Shown here: positions 1 to 15,800 of the stretch, one piece after another | Numbering within the stretch: the stretch's first letter is position 1 | Layout of the letters: the number at the start of each line of letters is the position of its first letter | NCBI GenBank assembly: GCA_028753945.1 | Contig: JAPNXP010000003.1 | Coordinates: 6,262,001-6,326,000 of the forward strand | Direction of reading: 5' to 3' | Length of the DNA stretch: 64,000 nucleotides | Origin: Hexactinellida sp. DTS-2022 | Lineage: Eukaryota > Porifera > Hexactinellida | Notes under the pieces: model-generated | The model's database searches: none | What the model saw: only the letters and a program-made list of their open reading frames with translations | What the model was told of the DNA's origin: nothing | Made by a program: the position numbers and the translations under genes

Positions 1-1052
1 GTACAATATATGGCACATTGTATACAGTAGACCTTCTTTGGGATTCGAAATTCATTATATCAACCAATAACACAATGAAACATTCATACTTGCTTATCTA
101 GGACATTCTACAAAGGAGAACTTCGTTGGTATTCGCAATTTATATATCCACTTTATAACATTGTACGCATTTGAGTACAATATATAGCACATTATATACA
201 GTAGACCTTCGTTGGGATTCAAAATTCATTATATCAACCAATAACATAATGAAACATTCATACTTTCTATATCTAGGACATTCTACGATGGAGAACCTCG
301 TTAGTATTCGCTATTTATATATCCACTTTATAACATTGTACGCATTTTTCGTACAATATATAGCACATTATATACAGTAGACCTTCGTTGGGATTCAAAA
401 TTCATTATATCAACCAATAACATAATGAAACATTGATACTTTCTATATCTAGAACATTCTACAAAGGAGAACTTCGTTGGTATTCGCAATTTATATATCC
501 ACTTTATAACATTGTACGCATTTGAGTACAATATATAGCACATTATATACAGTAGACCTTCGTTGGGATTCAAAATTCATTATATCAACCAATAACATAA
601 TGAAACATTCATACTTTCTATATCTAGGACATTCTACAATGGAGAACCTCGTTAGTATTCGCTATTTATATATCCACTTTATAATATTGTACGCATTTTG
701 AGTACAATATATAGCACATTATATGCAGTAGACCTTCGTTGCGATTCGAAATTCATTATATCAACCAATAACATAATGAAACATTCATACTTGCTTATCT
801 AGGACATTCTACAAAGGAGATCCATGTTAGTATTCGCTATTTATATATCCACTTTATAACATTGTACGCATTTTGAGTACAATATATAGCACATTATATG
901 CAGTAGACCTTCGTTGTGATTCGAAATTCATTATATCAACCAATAACATAATGAAACATTCATACTTGCTATATCTAGGACATTCTACAATGGAGAACCT
1001 CGTTAGTATTCGCTATTTATATATCCACTCTATAACATTGTACGCATTTTGC
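1..1052. repeat. Diverged monomers at the window start
   Basis: Six monomers, several 174-175 bp long, mostly with broken palindromes: GCATTTGAGTAC, GCATTTTTCGTAC and GCATTTTGAGTAC instead of GCATTTTGCGTAC. Half 2 reads CTTCGTTGGTATTCGC in some copies rather than CCTCGTTAG. Bases 1 to about 615 match 4735 to about 5349 closely (offset 4734, 27 monomers), so this stretch and the 3.7-5.4 kb island share an ancestor. Confidence 0.85.
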
Positions 1053-2280
1053 GTACAATATATAGCACATTATATACAGTAGACCTTCGTTGAGATTCGA
1101 AATTCATTATATCAACCAATAACATAATGAAACATTCATACTTGCTTATCTAGGACATTCTACAAAGGAGAACCTCGTTAGTATTCGCTATTTATTTATC
1201 CACTTTATAACATTGTACGCATTTTGCGTACAATAAATAGCACATTATATACAGTAGACCTTCGTTGGGATTAGAAATTCATTATATCAACCAATAACTT
1301 AATGAAACATTCATACTTGCTATATCTAGGACATTCTACAAAGGAGAACCTCGTTTGTATTCGCAATTTATATATCCACTTTATAACATTGTACGCATTT
1401 TGCGTACAATATATAGCACATTATATACAGTAGACCTTCTTTGGGATTAGAAATTCATTATATCAACCAATAACATAAGAAACATTCGTACTTGCTTAAA
1501 CTAGGATATTCTACAAAGGAGAACCTCGTTGGTATTCGCTATTTATATATCCACTTTATAACATTGTACGCATTTTGCGTACAATATATAGCACATTATA
1601 TACAGTAGACCTTCGTTGAGATTCGAAATTCATTATATCAACCAATAACATAATGAAACATTCATACTTGCTTATCTAGGACATTCTACAAAGGAGAACC
1701 TCGTTAGTATTCGCTATTTATTTATCCACTTTATAACATTGTACGCATTTTGCGTACAATAAATAGCACATTATATACAGTAGACCTTCGTTGGGATTAG
1801 AAATTCATTATATCAACCAATAACTTAATGAAACATTCATACTTGCTATATCTAGGACATTCTACAAAGGAGAACCTCGTTTGTATTCGCAATTTATATA
1901 TCCACTTTATAACATTGTACGCATTTTGCGTACAATATATAGCACATTATATACAGTAGACCTTCTTTGGGATTAGAAATTCATTATATCAACCAATAAC
2001 ATAAGAAACATTCGTACTTGCTTAAACTAGGATATTCTACAAAGGAGAACCTCGTTGGTATTCGCTATTTATATATCCACTTTATAACATTGTACGCATT
2101 TTGCGTACAATATATAGCGCATTATATGCAGTAGACCTTCGTTGGGATTCAAAATTCATTATGTCAACCAATAACATTATGAAACATTCATACTTTCTAT
2201 ATCTAGGACATTCTACAAAGGAGAACCTCGTTAGTATTCGCTATTTATTTATCCACTTTATAACATTGTACGCATTTTGC
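1053..2280. repeat. Seven-monomer module G-L-K-G-L-K-C, copy 1
   Basis: Two G-L-K trimers followed by a C monomer. The same order occurs at 56318-57545. At 62282-63509 the order recurs except that the last monomer shows only the C-class start before an S-type monomer follows. Its presence about 55 kb apart shows that the trimer is an old, repeatedly reused unit rather than a local expansion. Confidence 0.8.
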
Positions 2281-3683
2281 GTACAATAAATAGCACATTA
2301 TATACAGTAGACCTTCGTTGGGATTAGAAATTCATTATATCAACCAAAAACTTAATGAAACATTCATACTTGCTATATCTAGGACATTCTACATAGGAGG
2401 ACCTCGTTGTTATTCGCTATTTATATATCCACTTTATAACATTGTACGCATTTTGCGTACAATATATAGCACATTATATACAGTAGACCTTCTTTGGGAT
2501 TAGAAATTCATTATATCAACCAATAACATAAGAAACATTCGTACTTGCTTAAACTAGGATATTCTACAAAGGAGAACCTCGTTGGTATTCGCTATTTATA
2601 TATCCACTTTATAACATTGTACGCATTTTGCGTACAATAAATAGCGCATTATATGCAGTAGACCTTCGTTGGGATTCAAAATTCATTATTCAACCAATAA
2701 CATTATGAAACATTCATACTTTCTATATCTAGGACATTCTACAAAGGAGAACCTCGTTAGTATTCGCTATTTATATATCCACTCTATAACATTGTACGCA
2801 TTTTGCGTACAATATATAGCACATTATATACAGTAGACCTTCGTTGAGATTCGAAATTCATTATATCAACCAATAACATAATGAAACATTCATACTTGCT
2901 TATCTAGGACATTCTACAAAGGAGAACCTCGTTAGTATTCGCTATTTATTTATCCACTTTATAACATTGTACGCATTTTGCGTACAATAAATAGCACATT
3001 ATATACAGTAGACCTTCGTTGGGATTAGAAATTCATTATATCAACCAATAACTTAATGAAACATTCATACTTGCTATATCTAGGACATTCTACAAAGGAG
3101 AACCTCGTTTGTATTCGCAATTTATATATCCACTTTATAACATTGTACGCATTTTGCGTACAATATATAGCACATTATATACAGTAGACCTTCTTTGGGA
3201 TTAGAAATTCATTATATCAACCAATAACATAAGAAACATTCGTACTTGCTTAAACTAGGATATTCTACAAAGGAGAACCTCGTTGGTATTCGCTATTTAT
3301 ATATCCACTTTATAACATTGTACGCATTTTGCGTACAATATATAGCACATTATATACAGTAGACCTTCGTTGAGATTCGAAATTCATTATATCAACCAAT
3401 AACATAATGAAACATTCATACTTGCTTATCTAGGACATTCTACAAAGGAGAACCTCGTTAGTATTCGCTATTTATTTATCCACTTTATAACATTGTACGC
3501 ATTTTGCGTACAATAAATAGCACATTATATACAGTAGACCTTCGTTGGGATTAGAAATTCATTATATCAACCAATAACTTAATGAAACATTCATACTTGC
3601 TATATCTAGGACATTCTACAAAGGAGAACCTCGTTTGTATTCGCAATTTATATATCCACTTTATAACATTGTACGCATTTTGC
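1053..3683. repeat. G-L-K trimer block with interspersed C monomers
   Basis: Order: G L K G L K C L K C G L K G L. The trimer G (175) + L (176) + K (175) gives a 526-bp period, seen directly as TTGAGATTCG recurring 526 bases apart at 1090/1616 and at 2844/3370. The L monomer at 2281 carries the rare TAGGAGG variant and CCAAAAACTTAATG. The C monomer at 2632 is 175 bp because ATTATGTCAACC is shortened to ATTATTCAACC. Confidence 0.88.
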
Positions 3684-5435
3684 GTACAATATATAGCACA
3701 TTATATACAGTAGACCTTCTTTGGGATTCAAAATTTATTATATCAACCAATAACATAATGAAACATTCATACTTGCTATATCTTGGCATTCTACAATGGA
3801 GAACCTCGTTAGTATTCGGAATTTATATATCCACTTTATGACATTGTACGCATTTTGAGTACAATACATTGCACATTGTATACAGTAGACCTTCGTTGTG
3901 ATTCAAAATTCATTATATCAACCAATAACATAATGAAACATTCATACTTGCTATATCTAGGACATTCTACAAAGGAGAACCTCGTTAGTATTCGCTATTT
4001 ATATATCCACTTTATAACATTGTACGCATTTTGCGTACAATATATAGCACATTATATACTGTAGACCTTCGTTGGGATTCGAAATTTATTATATCAACCA
4101 ATAACATAATGAAACATTCATACTTTCTATATCTAAGACATTCTACAAAGGAGAACCTCGTTAGTATTCGCAATTTATATGTCCACTTTACAACATTGTA
4201 CGCATTTGAGTACAATATATGGCACATTGTATACAGTAGACCTTCTTTGGGATTCGAAATTCATTATATCAACCAATAACACAATGAAACATTCATACTT
4301 GCTTATCTAGGACATTCTACAAAGGAGAACTTCGTTGGTATTCGCAATTTATATATCCACTTTATAACATTGTGCGCATTTGAGTACAATATATAGCACA
4401 TTATACACAGTAGACCTTCTTTGGGATTAGAAATTCATTATATCAACCAATAACATAATGAAACATTGATACTTTCTATATCTAGGACATTCTACAAAGG
4501 AGAACCTCGTTAGGATTCGCTATTTATATATCCACTTTATAACATTGTACGCATTTTGCGTACAATATATGGCACATTATATACAGTAGACCTTCGTTGG
4601 GATTCGAAATTTATTATATCAACCAATAACATAATGAAACATTCATACTTTCTATATCTAAGACATTCTACAAAGGAGAACCTCGTTAGTATTCGCAATT
4701 TATATATCCACTTTACAACATTGTACGCATTTGAGTACAATATATGGCACATTGTATACAGTAGACCTTCTTTGGGATTCGAAATTCATTATATCAACCA
4801 ATAACACAATGAAACATTCATACTTGCTTATCTAGGACATTCTACAAAGGAGAACTTCGTTGGTATTCGCAATTTATATATCCACTTTATAACATTGTAC
4901 GCATTTGAGTACAATATATAGCACATTATATACAGTAGACCTTCGTTGGGATTCAAAATTCATTATATCAACCAATAACATAATGAAACATTCATACTTT
5001 CTATATCTAGGACATTCTACAATGGAGAACCTCGTTAGTATTCGCTATTTATATATCCACTTTACAACATTGTACGCATTTTTCGTACAATATATAGCAC
5101 ATTATATACAGTAGACCTTCGTTGGGATTCAAAATTCATTATATCAACCAATAACATAATGAAACATTGATACTTTCTATATCTAGGACATTCTACAAAG
5201 GAGAACTTCGTTGGTATTCGCAATTTATATATCCACTTTATAACATTGTACGCATTTGAGTACAATATATAGCACATTATATACAGTAGACCTTCGTTGG
5301 GATTCAAAATTCATTATATCAACCAATAACATAATGAAACATTCATACTTGCTATATCTAGGACATTCTACAAAGGAGAACCTCGTTAGTATTCGCAATT
5401 TATATATCCACTTTATAACATTGTACGCATTTTGC
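3684..5435. repeat. Diverged monomer island
   Basis: Ten monomers, most with non-standard palindrome spacers (GAGTAC, TTTCGTAC) or GTGCGCATTTGAG (near 4373), plus private changes such as CTTGGCATTC near 3783, TATGTCCAC near 4188 and TATGACATTG at 3838. Copies of several of these monomers reappear inside the 5.4-16.5 kb mosaic (near 8.6, 10.3 and 14.4 kb), so this island was a source for, or shares ancestry with, that block. Confidence 0.82.
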
Positions 5436-8400
5436 GTACAATACATAGCACATTATATACAGTAGACCTTCTTTGGAATTCGAAATTCATTATATCAACC
5501 AATAACATAATGAAACATTCATTCTTGCTATATCTAGGACATTCTACAAAGGAGAACCTCGTTAGTATTCGCAATTTATATATCCACTTTATAACATTGT
5601 ACGCATTTTGCGTACAATATATAGCACACTATATACAGTAGCCCTTCGTTGGGATTCGAAATTCATTATATCAACCAATAACATAATGAAACATTCATAC
5701 TTGCTATATCTAGGACATTCTACAATGGAGAACCTCGTTAGTATTCGCAATTTATATATCCACTTTATAACATTGTACGCATTTTGCGTACAATACATAG
5801 CACATTATATACAGTAGCCCTTCTTTGGGATTCAATATTAACTATATCAACCATAACATAATGAAACATTCATCCTTTCTATATCTAGGACATTCTACAA
5901 TGGAGAACCTCGTTAGTATTCGCAATTTATATATCCACTTTATAACATTGTACGCATTTTGCGTACAATACATGGCACATTATATACAGTAGACCTTCGT
6001 TGGGATTCAAAATTCATTATATCAACTAATAACCTAATGAAACATTCATACTTGCTATATCTAGGACATTCTACAAAGGAGAACCTCGTTAGTATTCGCA
6101 ATTTATATATCCACTTTATAACATTGTACGCATTTTGCGTACAATACATAGCACATTATATACAGTAGACCTTCTTTGGGATTCAATATTAACTATATCA
6201 ACCATAACATAATGAAACATTCATCCTTTCTATATCTAGGACATTCTACAAAGGAGAACCTCGTTAGTATTCGCAATTTATATATCCACTTTATAATATT
6301 GTACGCATTTTGCGTACAATACATAGCACATTATATACAGTAGACCTTCTTTGGGCTTCAATATTAACTATATCAACCATAACATAATGAAACATTCATA
6401 CTTGCTATATCTAGGACATTCTACAAAGGAGAACCTCGTTGGTATTCGCAATTTATATATCCACTTTATAACATTGTGCGCATTTGAGTACAATATATAG
6501 CACATTATACACAGTAGACCTTCTTTGGGATTAGAAATTCATTATATCAACCAATAACATAATGAAACATTGATACTTTCTATATCTAGGACATTCTACA
6601 AAGGAGAACCTCGTTAGTATTCGCTATTTATATATCCACTTTATAACATTGTACGCATTTTGCGTACAATATATAGCACACTATATACAGTAGCCCTTCG
6701 TTGGGATTCAAAATTCATTATATCAACTAATAACCTAATGAAACATTCATACTTGCTATATCTAGGACATTCTACAAAGGAGAACCTCGTTAGTATTCGC
6801 AATTTATATATCCACTTTATAACATTGTACGCATTTTGCGTACAATACATAGCACATTATATACAGTAGACCTTCTTTGGGATTCAATATTAACTATATC
6901 AACCATAACATAATGAAACATTCATCCTTTCTATATCTAGGACATTCTACAAAGGAGAACCTCGTTAGTATTCGCTATTTATATATCCACTCTATAACAT
7001 TGTACGCATTTTGCGTACAATATATAGCGCATTATATACAGTAGACCTTCTTTGGCATTCGAAATTCATTATATCAACCAATAACATAATGAAACATTCA
7101 TACTTGCTTATCTAGGACATTCTACAAAGGAGAACCTCGTTAGTATTCGCTATTTATATATCCACTTTATAACATTGTACGCATTTTGCGTACAATATAT
7201 AGCACACTATATACAGTAGCCCTTCGTTGGGATTCGAAATTCATTATATCAACCAATAACATAATGAAACATTCATACTTGCTATATCTAGGACATTCTA
7301 CAATGGAGAACCTCGTTAGTATTCGCTATTTATATATCCACTCTATAACATTGTACGCATTTTGCGTACAATATATAGCACATTATATACAGTAGACCTT
7401 CGTTGGGATTCAAAATTCATTATATCAACCAATAACATAATGAAACATTGATACTTTCTATATCTAGGACATTCTACAAAGGAGAACTTCGTTGGTATTC
7501 GCAATTTATATATCCACTTTATAACATTGTACGCATTTGAGTACAATATATAGCACATTATATACAGTAGACCTTCGTTGGGATTCAAAATTCATTATAT
7601 CAACCAATAACATAATGAAACATTCATACTTGCTATATCTAGGACATTCTACAAAGGAGAACCTCGTTAGTATTCGCAATTTATATATCCACTTTATAAC
7701 ATTGTACGCATTTTGCGTACAATACATAGCACATTATATACAGTAGACCTTCTTTGGAATTCGAAATTCATTATATCAACCAATAACATAATGAAACATT
7801 CGTACTTTCTATATCTAAGACATTCTACAATGGAGATCCTCGTTAGTATTCGCTATTTATATATCCACTTTATAACATTGTACGCATTTTGCGTACAATA
7901 TATAGCACATTATAAACAGTAGCCCTTCGTTGGGATTCGAAATTCATTATATCAACCAATAACATAATGAAACATTCATACTTTCTATATCTAGGACATT
8001 CTACAAAGGAGAACCTCGTTAGTATTCGCTATTTATATATCCACTTTATAACATTGTACGCATTTTGCGTACAATATATAGCACACTATATACAGTAGCC
8101 CTTCGTTGGGATTCAAAATTCATTATATCAACTAATAACCTAATGAAACATTCATTCTTGCTATATGTAGGACATTCTACAAAGGAGAACCTCGTTAGTA
8201 TTCGCAATTTATATATCCACTTTATAACATTGTACGCATTTTGCGTACAATATATAGCACACTATATACAGTAGCCCTTCGTTGGGATTCGAAATTCATT
8301 ATATCAACCAATAACATAATGAAACATTCATACTTGCTATATCTAGGACATTCTACAATGGAGAACCTCGTTAGTATTCGCAATTTATATATCCACTTTA

Positions 8401-8812
8401 TAACATTGTACGCATTTTGCGTACAATACATAGCACATTATATACAGTAGACCTTCTTTGGGATTCAATATTAACTATATCAACCATAACATAATGAAAC
8501 ATTCATCCTTTCTATATCTAGGACATTCTACAAAGGAGAACCTCGTTAGGATTCGCTATTTATATATCCACTTTATAACATTGTACGCATTTTGCGTACA
8601 ATATATGGCACATTATATACAGTAGACCTTCGTTGGGATTCGAAATTTATTATATCAACCAATAACATAATGAAACATTCATACTTTCTATATCTAAGAC
8701 ATTCTACAAAGGAGAACCTCGTTAGTATTCGCAATTTATATATCCACTTTACAACATTGTACGCATTTGAGTACAATATATGGCACATTGTATACAGTAG
8801 ACCTTCTTTGGG
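5436..8812. repeat. S/N/V/H mosaic, first part
   Basis: Monomers rich in the S features CACACTATATAC and TAGCCC, V features (CAATATTAACTATATCAACC, CATCC) and H features (AACTAATAACCTAATG), with J near 7028 and a few diverged GAGTAC monomers. The part 6695-8450 (1756 bp, 10 monomers) matches 11786-13541 at an offset of 5091 (29 monomers) with few substitutions, for example CTATATGTAGG near 8163 against CTATATCTAGG. Confidence 0.82.
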
Positions 8813-11800
8813 ATTCGAAATTCATTATATCAACCAATAACATAATGAAACATTCGTACTTTCTATATCTAAGACATTCTACAATGGAGATCCTCGTTAG
8901 TATTCGCTATTTATATATCCACTTTATAACATTGTACGCATTTTGCGTACAATATATAGCACATTATAAACAGTAGCCCTTCGTTGGGATTCGAAATTCA
9001 TTATATCAACCAATAACATAATGAAACATTCATACTTTCTATATCTAGGACATTCTACAAAGGAGAACCTCGTTAGTATTCGCTATTTATATATCCACTT
9101 TATAACATTGTACGCATTTTGCGTACAATATATAGCACACTATATACAGTAGCCCTTCGTTGGGATTCAAAATTCATTATATCAACTAATAACCTAATGA
9201 AACATTCATTCTTGCTATATCTAGGACATTCTACAAAGGAGAACCTCGTTAGTATTCGCAATTTATATATCCACTTTATAACATTGTACGCATTTTGCGT
9301 ACAATATATAGCACACTATATACAGTAGCCCTTCGTTGGGATTCGAAATTCATTATATCAACCAATAACATAATGAAACATTCATACTTGCTATATCTAG
9401 GACATTCTACAATGGAGAACCTCGTTAGTATTCGCAATTTATATATCCACTTTATAACATTGTACGCATTTTGCGTACAATACATAGCACATTATATACA
9501 GTAGCCCTTCTTTGGGATTCAATATTAACTATATCAACCATAACATAATGAAACATTCATCCTTTCTATATCTAGGACATTCTACAATGGAGAACCTCGT
9601 TAGTATTCGCAATTTATATATCCACTTTATAACATTGTACGCATTTTGCGTACAATACATGGCACATTATATACAGTAGACCTTCGTTGGGATTCAAAAT
9701 TCATTATATCAACTAATAACCTAATGAAACATTCATACTTGCTATATCTAGGACATTCTACAAAGGAGAACCTCGTTAGTATTCGCAATTTATATATCCA
9801 CTTTATAACATTGTACGCATTTTGCGTACAATACATAGCACATTATATACAGTAGACCTTCTTTGGGATTCAATATTAACTATATCAACCATAACATAAT
9901 GAAACATTCATCCTTTCTATATCTAGGACATTCTACAAAGGAGAACCTCGTTAGTATTCGCAATTTATATATCCACTTTATAATATTGTACGCATTTTGC
10001 GTACAATACATAGCACATTATATACAGTAGACCTTCTTTGGGCTTCAATATTAACTATATCAACCATAACATAATGAAACATTCATACTTGCTATATCTA
10101 GGACATTCTACAAAGGAGAACCTCGTTGGTATTCGCAATTTATATATCCACTTTATAACATTGTGCGCATTTGAGTACAATATATAGCACATTATACACA
10201 GTAGACCTTCTTTGGGATTAGAAATTCATTATATCAACCAATAACATAATGAAACATTGATACTTTCTATATCTAGGACATTCTACAAAGGAGAACCTCG
10301 TTAGTATTCGCTATTTATATATCCACTTTATAACATTGTACGCATTTTGCGTACAATATATGGCACATTATATACAGTAGACCTTCGTTGGGATTCGAAA
10401 TTTATTATATCAACCAATAACATAATGAAACATTCATACTTTCTATATCTAAGACATTCTACAAAGGAGAACCTCGTTAGTATTCGCAATTTATATATCC
10501 ACTTTACAACATTGTACGCATTTGAGTACAATATATGGCACATTGTATACAGTAGACCTTCTTTGGGATTCGAAATTCATTATATCAACCAATAACACAA
10601 TGAAACATTCATACTTGCTTATCTAGGACATTCTACAAAGGAGAACTTCGTTGGTATTCGCAATTTATATATCCACTTTATAACATTGTACGCATTTGAG
10701 TACAATATATAGCACATTATATACAGTAGACCTTCGTTGGGATTCAAAATTCATTATATCAACCAATAACATAATGAAACATTCATACTTTCTATATCTA
10801 GGACATTCTACAATGGAGAACCTCGTTAGTATTCGCTATTTATATATCCACTTTATAACATTGTACGCATTTTTCGTACAATATATAGCACATTATATAC
10901 AGTAGACCTTCGTTGGGATTCAAAATTCATTATATCAACCAATAACATAATGAAACATTGATACTTTCTATATCTAGGACATTCTACAAAGGAGAACTTC
11001 GTTGGTATTCGCAATTTATATATCCACTTTATAACATTGTACGCATTTGAGTACAATATATAGCACATTATATACAGTAGACCTTCGTTGGGATTCAAAA
11101 TTCATTATATCAACCAATAACATAATGAAACATTCATACTTTCTATATCTAGGACATTCTACAAAGGAGAACCTCGTTAGTATTCGCTATTTATATATCC
11201 ACTTTATAACATTGTACGCATTTTGCGTACAATATATAGCACACTATATACAGTAGCCCTTCGTTGGGATTCAAAATTCATTATATCAACTAATAACCTA
11301 ATGAAACATTCATACTTGCTATATCTAGGACATTCTACAAAGGAGAACCTCGTTAGTATTCGCAATTTATATATCCACTTTATAACATTGTACGCATTTT
11401 GCGTACAATATATAGCACACTATATACAGTAGCCCTTCGTTGGGATTCGAAATTCATTATATCAACCAATAACATAATGAAACATTCATACTTGCTATAT
11501 CTAGGACATTCTACAATGGAGAACCTCGTTAGTATTCGCAATTTATATATCCACTTTATAACATTGTACGCATTTTGCGTACAATACATAGCACATTATA
11601 TACAGTAGACCTTCGTTGGGATTCGAAATTCATTATATCAACCAATAACATAATGAAACATTCATACTTGCTATATCTAGGACATTCTACAATGGAGAAC
11701 CTCGTTAGTATTCGCAATTTATATATCCACTTTATAACATTGTACGCATTTTGCGTACAATACATGGCACATTATATACAGTAGACCTTCGTTGGGATTC

Positions 11801-12496
11801 AAAATTCATTATATCAACTAATAACCTAATGAAACATTCATGCTTGCTATATCTAGGACATTCTACAAAGGAGAACCTCGTTAGTATTCGCAATTTATAT
11901 ATCCACTTTATAACATTGTACGCATTTTGCGTACAATACATAGCACATTATATACAGTAGACCTTCTTTGGGATTCAATATTAACTATATCAACCATAAC
12001 ATAATGAAACATTCATCCTTTCTATATCTAGGACATTCTACAAAGGAGAACCTCGTTAGTATTCGCTATTTATATATCCACTCTATAACATTGTACGCAT
12101 TTTGCGTACAATATATAGCGCATTATATACAGTAGACCTTCTTTGGCATTCGAAATTCATTATATCAACCAATAACATAATGAAACATTCATACTTGCTT
12201 ATCTAGGACATTCTACAAAGGAGAACCTCGTTAGTATTCGCTATTTATATATCCACTTTATAACATTGTACGCATTTTGCGTACAATATATAGCACACTA
12301 TATACAGTAGCCCTTCGTTGGGATTCGAAATTCATTATATCAACCAATAACATAATGAAACATTCATACTTGCTATATCTAGGACATTCTACAATGGAGA
12401 ACCTCGTTAGTATTCGCTATTTATATATCCACTCTATAACATTGTACGCATTTTGCGTACAATATATAGCACATTATATACAGTAGACCTTCGTTG
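8813..12496. repeat. 3.68-kb segmental duplication, copy 1 (21 monomers)
   Basis: This stretch matches 12850-16533 at a constant offset of 4037 bases (23 monomers). The flanks mismatch immediately at 8812/12849 and 12497/16534. The only internal difference I noticed is CATGCTTGC at 11841 against CATACTTGC in the other copy. It contains SH chimeras, N, V, H, one J and several diverged GAGTAC monomers, so distinctive monomers mark the copy clearly. Confidence 0.88.
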
Positions 12497-12849
12497 GGAT
12501 TCAAAATTCATTATATCAACCAATAACATAATGAAACATTGATACTTTCTATATCTAGGACATTCTACAAAGGAGAACTTCGTTGGTATTCGCAATTTAT
12601 ATATCCACTTTATAACATTGTACGCATTTGAGTACAATATATAGCACATTATATACAGTAGACCTTCGTTGGGATTCAAAATTCATTATATCAACCAATA
12701 ACATAATGAAACATTCATACTTGCTATATCTAGGACATTCTACAAAGGAGAACCTCGTTAGTATTCGCAATTTATATATCCACTTTATAACATTGTACGC
12801 ATTTTGCGTACAATACATAGCACATTATATACAGTAGACCTTCTTTGGA

Positions 12850-15800
12850 ATTCGAAATTCATTATATCAACCAATAACATAATGAAACATTCGTACTTTC
12901 TATATCTAAGACATTCTACAATGGAGATCCTCGTTAGTATTCGCTATTTATATATCCACTTTATAACATTGTACGCATTTTGCGTACAATATATAGCACA
13001 TTATAAACAGTAGCCCTTCGTTGGGATTCGAAATTCATTATATCAACCAATAACATAATGAAACATTCATACTTTCTATATCTAGGACATTCTACAAAGG
13101 AGAACCTCGTTAGTATTCGCTATTTATATATCCACTTTATAACATTGTACGCATTTTGCGTACAATATATAGCACACTATATACAGTAGCCCTTCGTTGG
13201 GATTCAAAATTCATTATATCAACTAATAACCTAATGAAACATTCATTCTTGCTATATCTAGGACATTCTACAAAGGAGAACCTCGTTAGTATTCGCAATT
13301 TATATATCCACTTTATAACATTGTACGCATTTTGCGTACAATATATAGCACACTATATACAGTAGCCCTTCGTTGGGATTCGAAATTCATTATATCAACC
13401 AATAACATAATGAAACATTCATACTTGCTATATCTAGGACATTCTACAATGGAGAACCTCGTTAGTATTCGCAATTTATATATCCACTTTATAACATTGT
13501 ACGCATTTTGCGTACAATACATAGCACATTATATACAGTAGCCCTTCTTTGGGATTCAATATTAACTATATCAACCATAACATAATGAAACATTCATCCT
13601 TTCTATATCTAGGACATTCTACAATGGAGAACCTCGTTAGTATTCGCAATTTATATATCCACTTTATAACATTGTACGCATTTTGCGTACAATACATGGC
13701 ACATTATATACAGTAGACCTTCGTTGGGATTCAAAATTCATTATATCAACTAATAACCTAATGAAACATTCATACTTGCTATATCTAGGACATTCTACAA
13801 AGGAGAACCTCGTTAGTATTCGCAATTTATATATCCACTTTATAACATTGTACGCATTTTGCGTACAATACATAGCACATTATATACAGTAGACCTTCTT
13901 TGGGATTCAATATTAACTATATCAACCATAACATAATGAAACATTCATCCTTTCTATATCTAGGACATTCTACAAAGGAGAACCTCGTTAGTATTCGCAA
14001 TTTATATATCCACTTTATAATATTGTACGCATTTTGCGTACAATACATAGCACATTATATACAGTAGACCTTCTTTGGGCTTCAATATTAACTATATCAA
14101 CCATAACATAATGAAACATTCATACTTGCTATATCTAGGACATTCTACAAAGGAGAACCTCGTTGGTATTCGCAATTTATATATCCACTTTATAACATTG
14201 TGCGCATTTGAGTACAATATATAGCACATTATACACAGTAGACCTTCTTTGGGATTAGAAATTCATTATATCAACCAATAACATAATGAAACATTGATAC
14301 TTTCTATATCTAGGACATTCTACAAAGGAGAACCTCGTTAGTATTCGCTATTTATATATCCACTTTATAACATTGTACGCATTTTGCGTACAATATATGG
14401 CACATTATATACAGTAGACCTTCGTTGGGATTCGAAATTTATTATATCAACCAATAACATAATGAAACATTCATACTTTCTATATCTAAGACATTCTACA
14501 AAGGAGAACCTCGTTAGTATTCGCAATTTATATATCCACTTTACAACATTGTACGCATTTGAGTACAATATATGGCACATTGTATACAGTAGACCTTCTT
14601 TGGGATTCGAAATTCATTATATCAACCAATAACACAATGAAACATTCATACTTGCTTATCTAGGACATTCTACAAAGGAGAACTTCGTTGGTATTCGCAA
14701 TTTATATATCCACTTTATAACATTGTACGCATTTGAGTACAATATATAGCACATTATATACAGTAGACCTTCGTTGGGATTCAAAATTCATTATATCAAC
14801 CAATAACATAATGAAACATTCATACTTTCTATATCTAGGACATTCTACAATGGAGAACCTCGTTAGTATTCGCTATTTATATATCCACTTTATAACATTG
14901 TACGCATTTTTCGTACAATATATAGCACATTATATACAGTAGACCTTCGTTGGGATTCAAAATTCATTATATCAACCAATAACATAATGAAACATTGATA
15001 CTTTCTATATCTAGGACATTCTACAAAGGAGAACTTCGTTGGTATTCGCAATTTATATATCCACTTTATAACATTGTACGCATTTGAGTACAATATATAG
15101 CACATTATATACAGTAGACCTTCGTTGGGATTCAAAATTCATTATATCAACCAATAACATAATGAAACATTCATACTTTCTATATCTAGGACATTCTACA
15201 AAGGAGAACCTCGTTAGTATTCGCTATTTATATATCCACTTTATAACATTGTACGCATTTTGCGTACAATATATAGCACACTATATACAGTAGCCCTTCG
15301 TTGGGATTCAAAATTCATTATATCAACTAATAACCTAATGAAACATTCATACTTGCTATATCTAGGACATTCTACAAAGGAGAACCTCGTTAGTATTCGC
15401 AATTTATATATCCACTTTATAACATTGTACGCATTTTGCGTACAATATATAGCACACTATATACAGTAGCCCTTCGTTGGGATTCGAAATTCATTATATC
15501 AACCAATAACATAATGAAACATTCATACTTGCTATATCTAGGACATTCTACAATGGAGAACCTCGTTAGTATTCGCAATTTATATATCCACTTTATAACA
15601 TTGTACGCATTTTGCGTACAATACATAGCACATTATATACAGTAGACCTTCGTTGGGATTCGAAATTCATTATATCAACCAATAACATAATGAAACATTC
15701 ATACTTGCTATATCTAGGACATTCTACAATGGAGAACCTCGTTAGTATTCGCAATTTATATATCCACTTTATAACATTGTACGCATTTTGCGTACAATAC

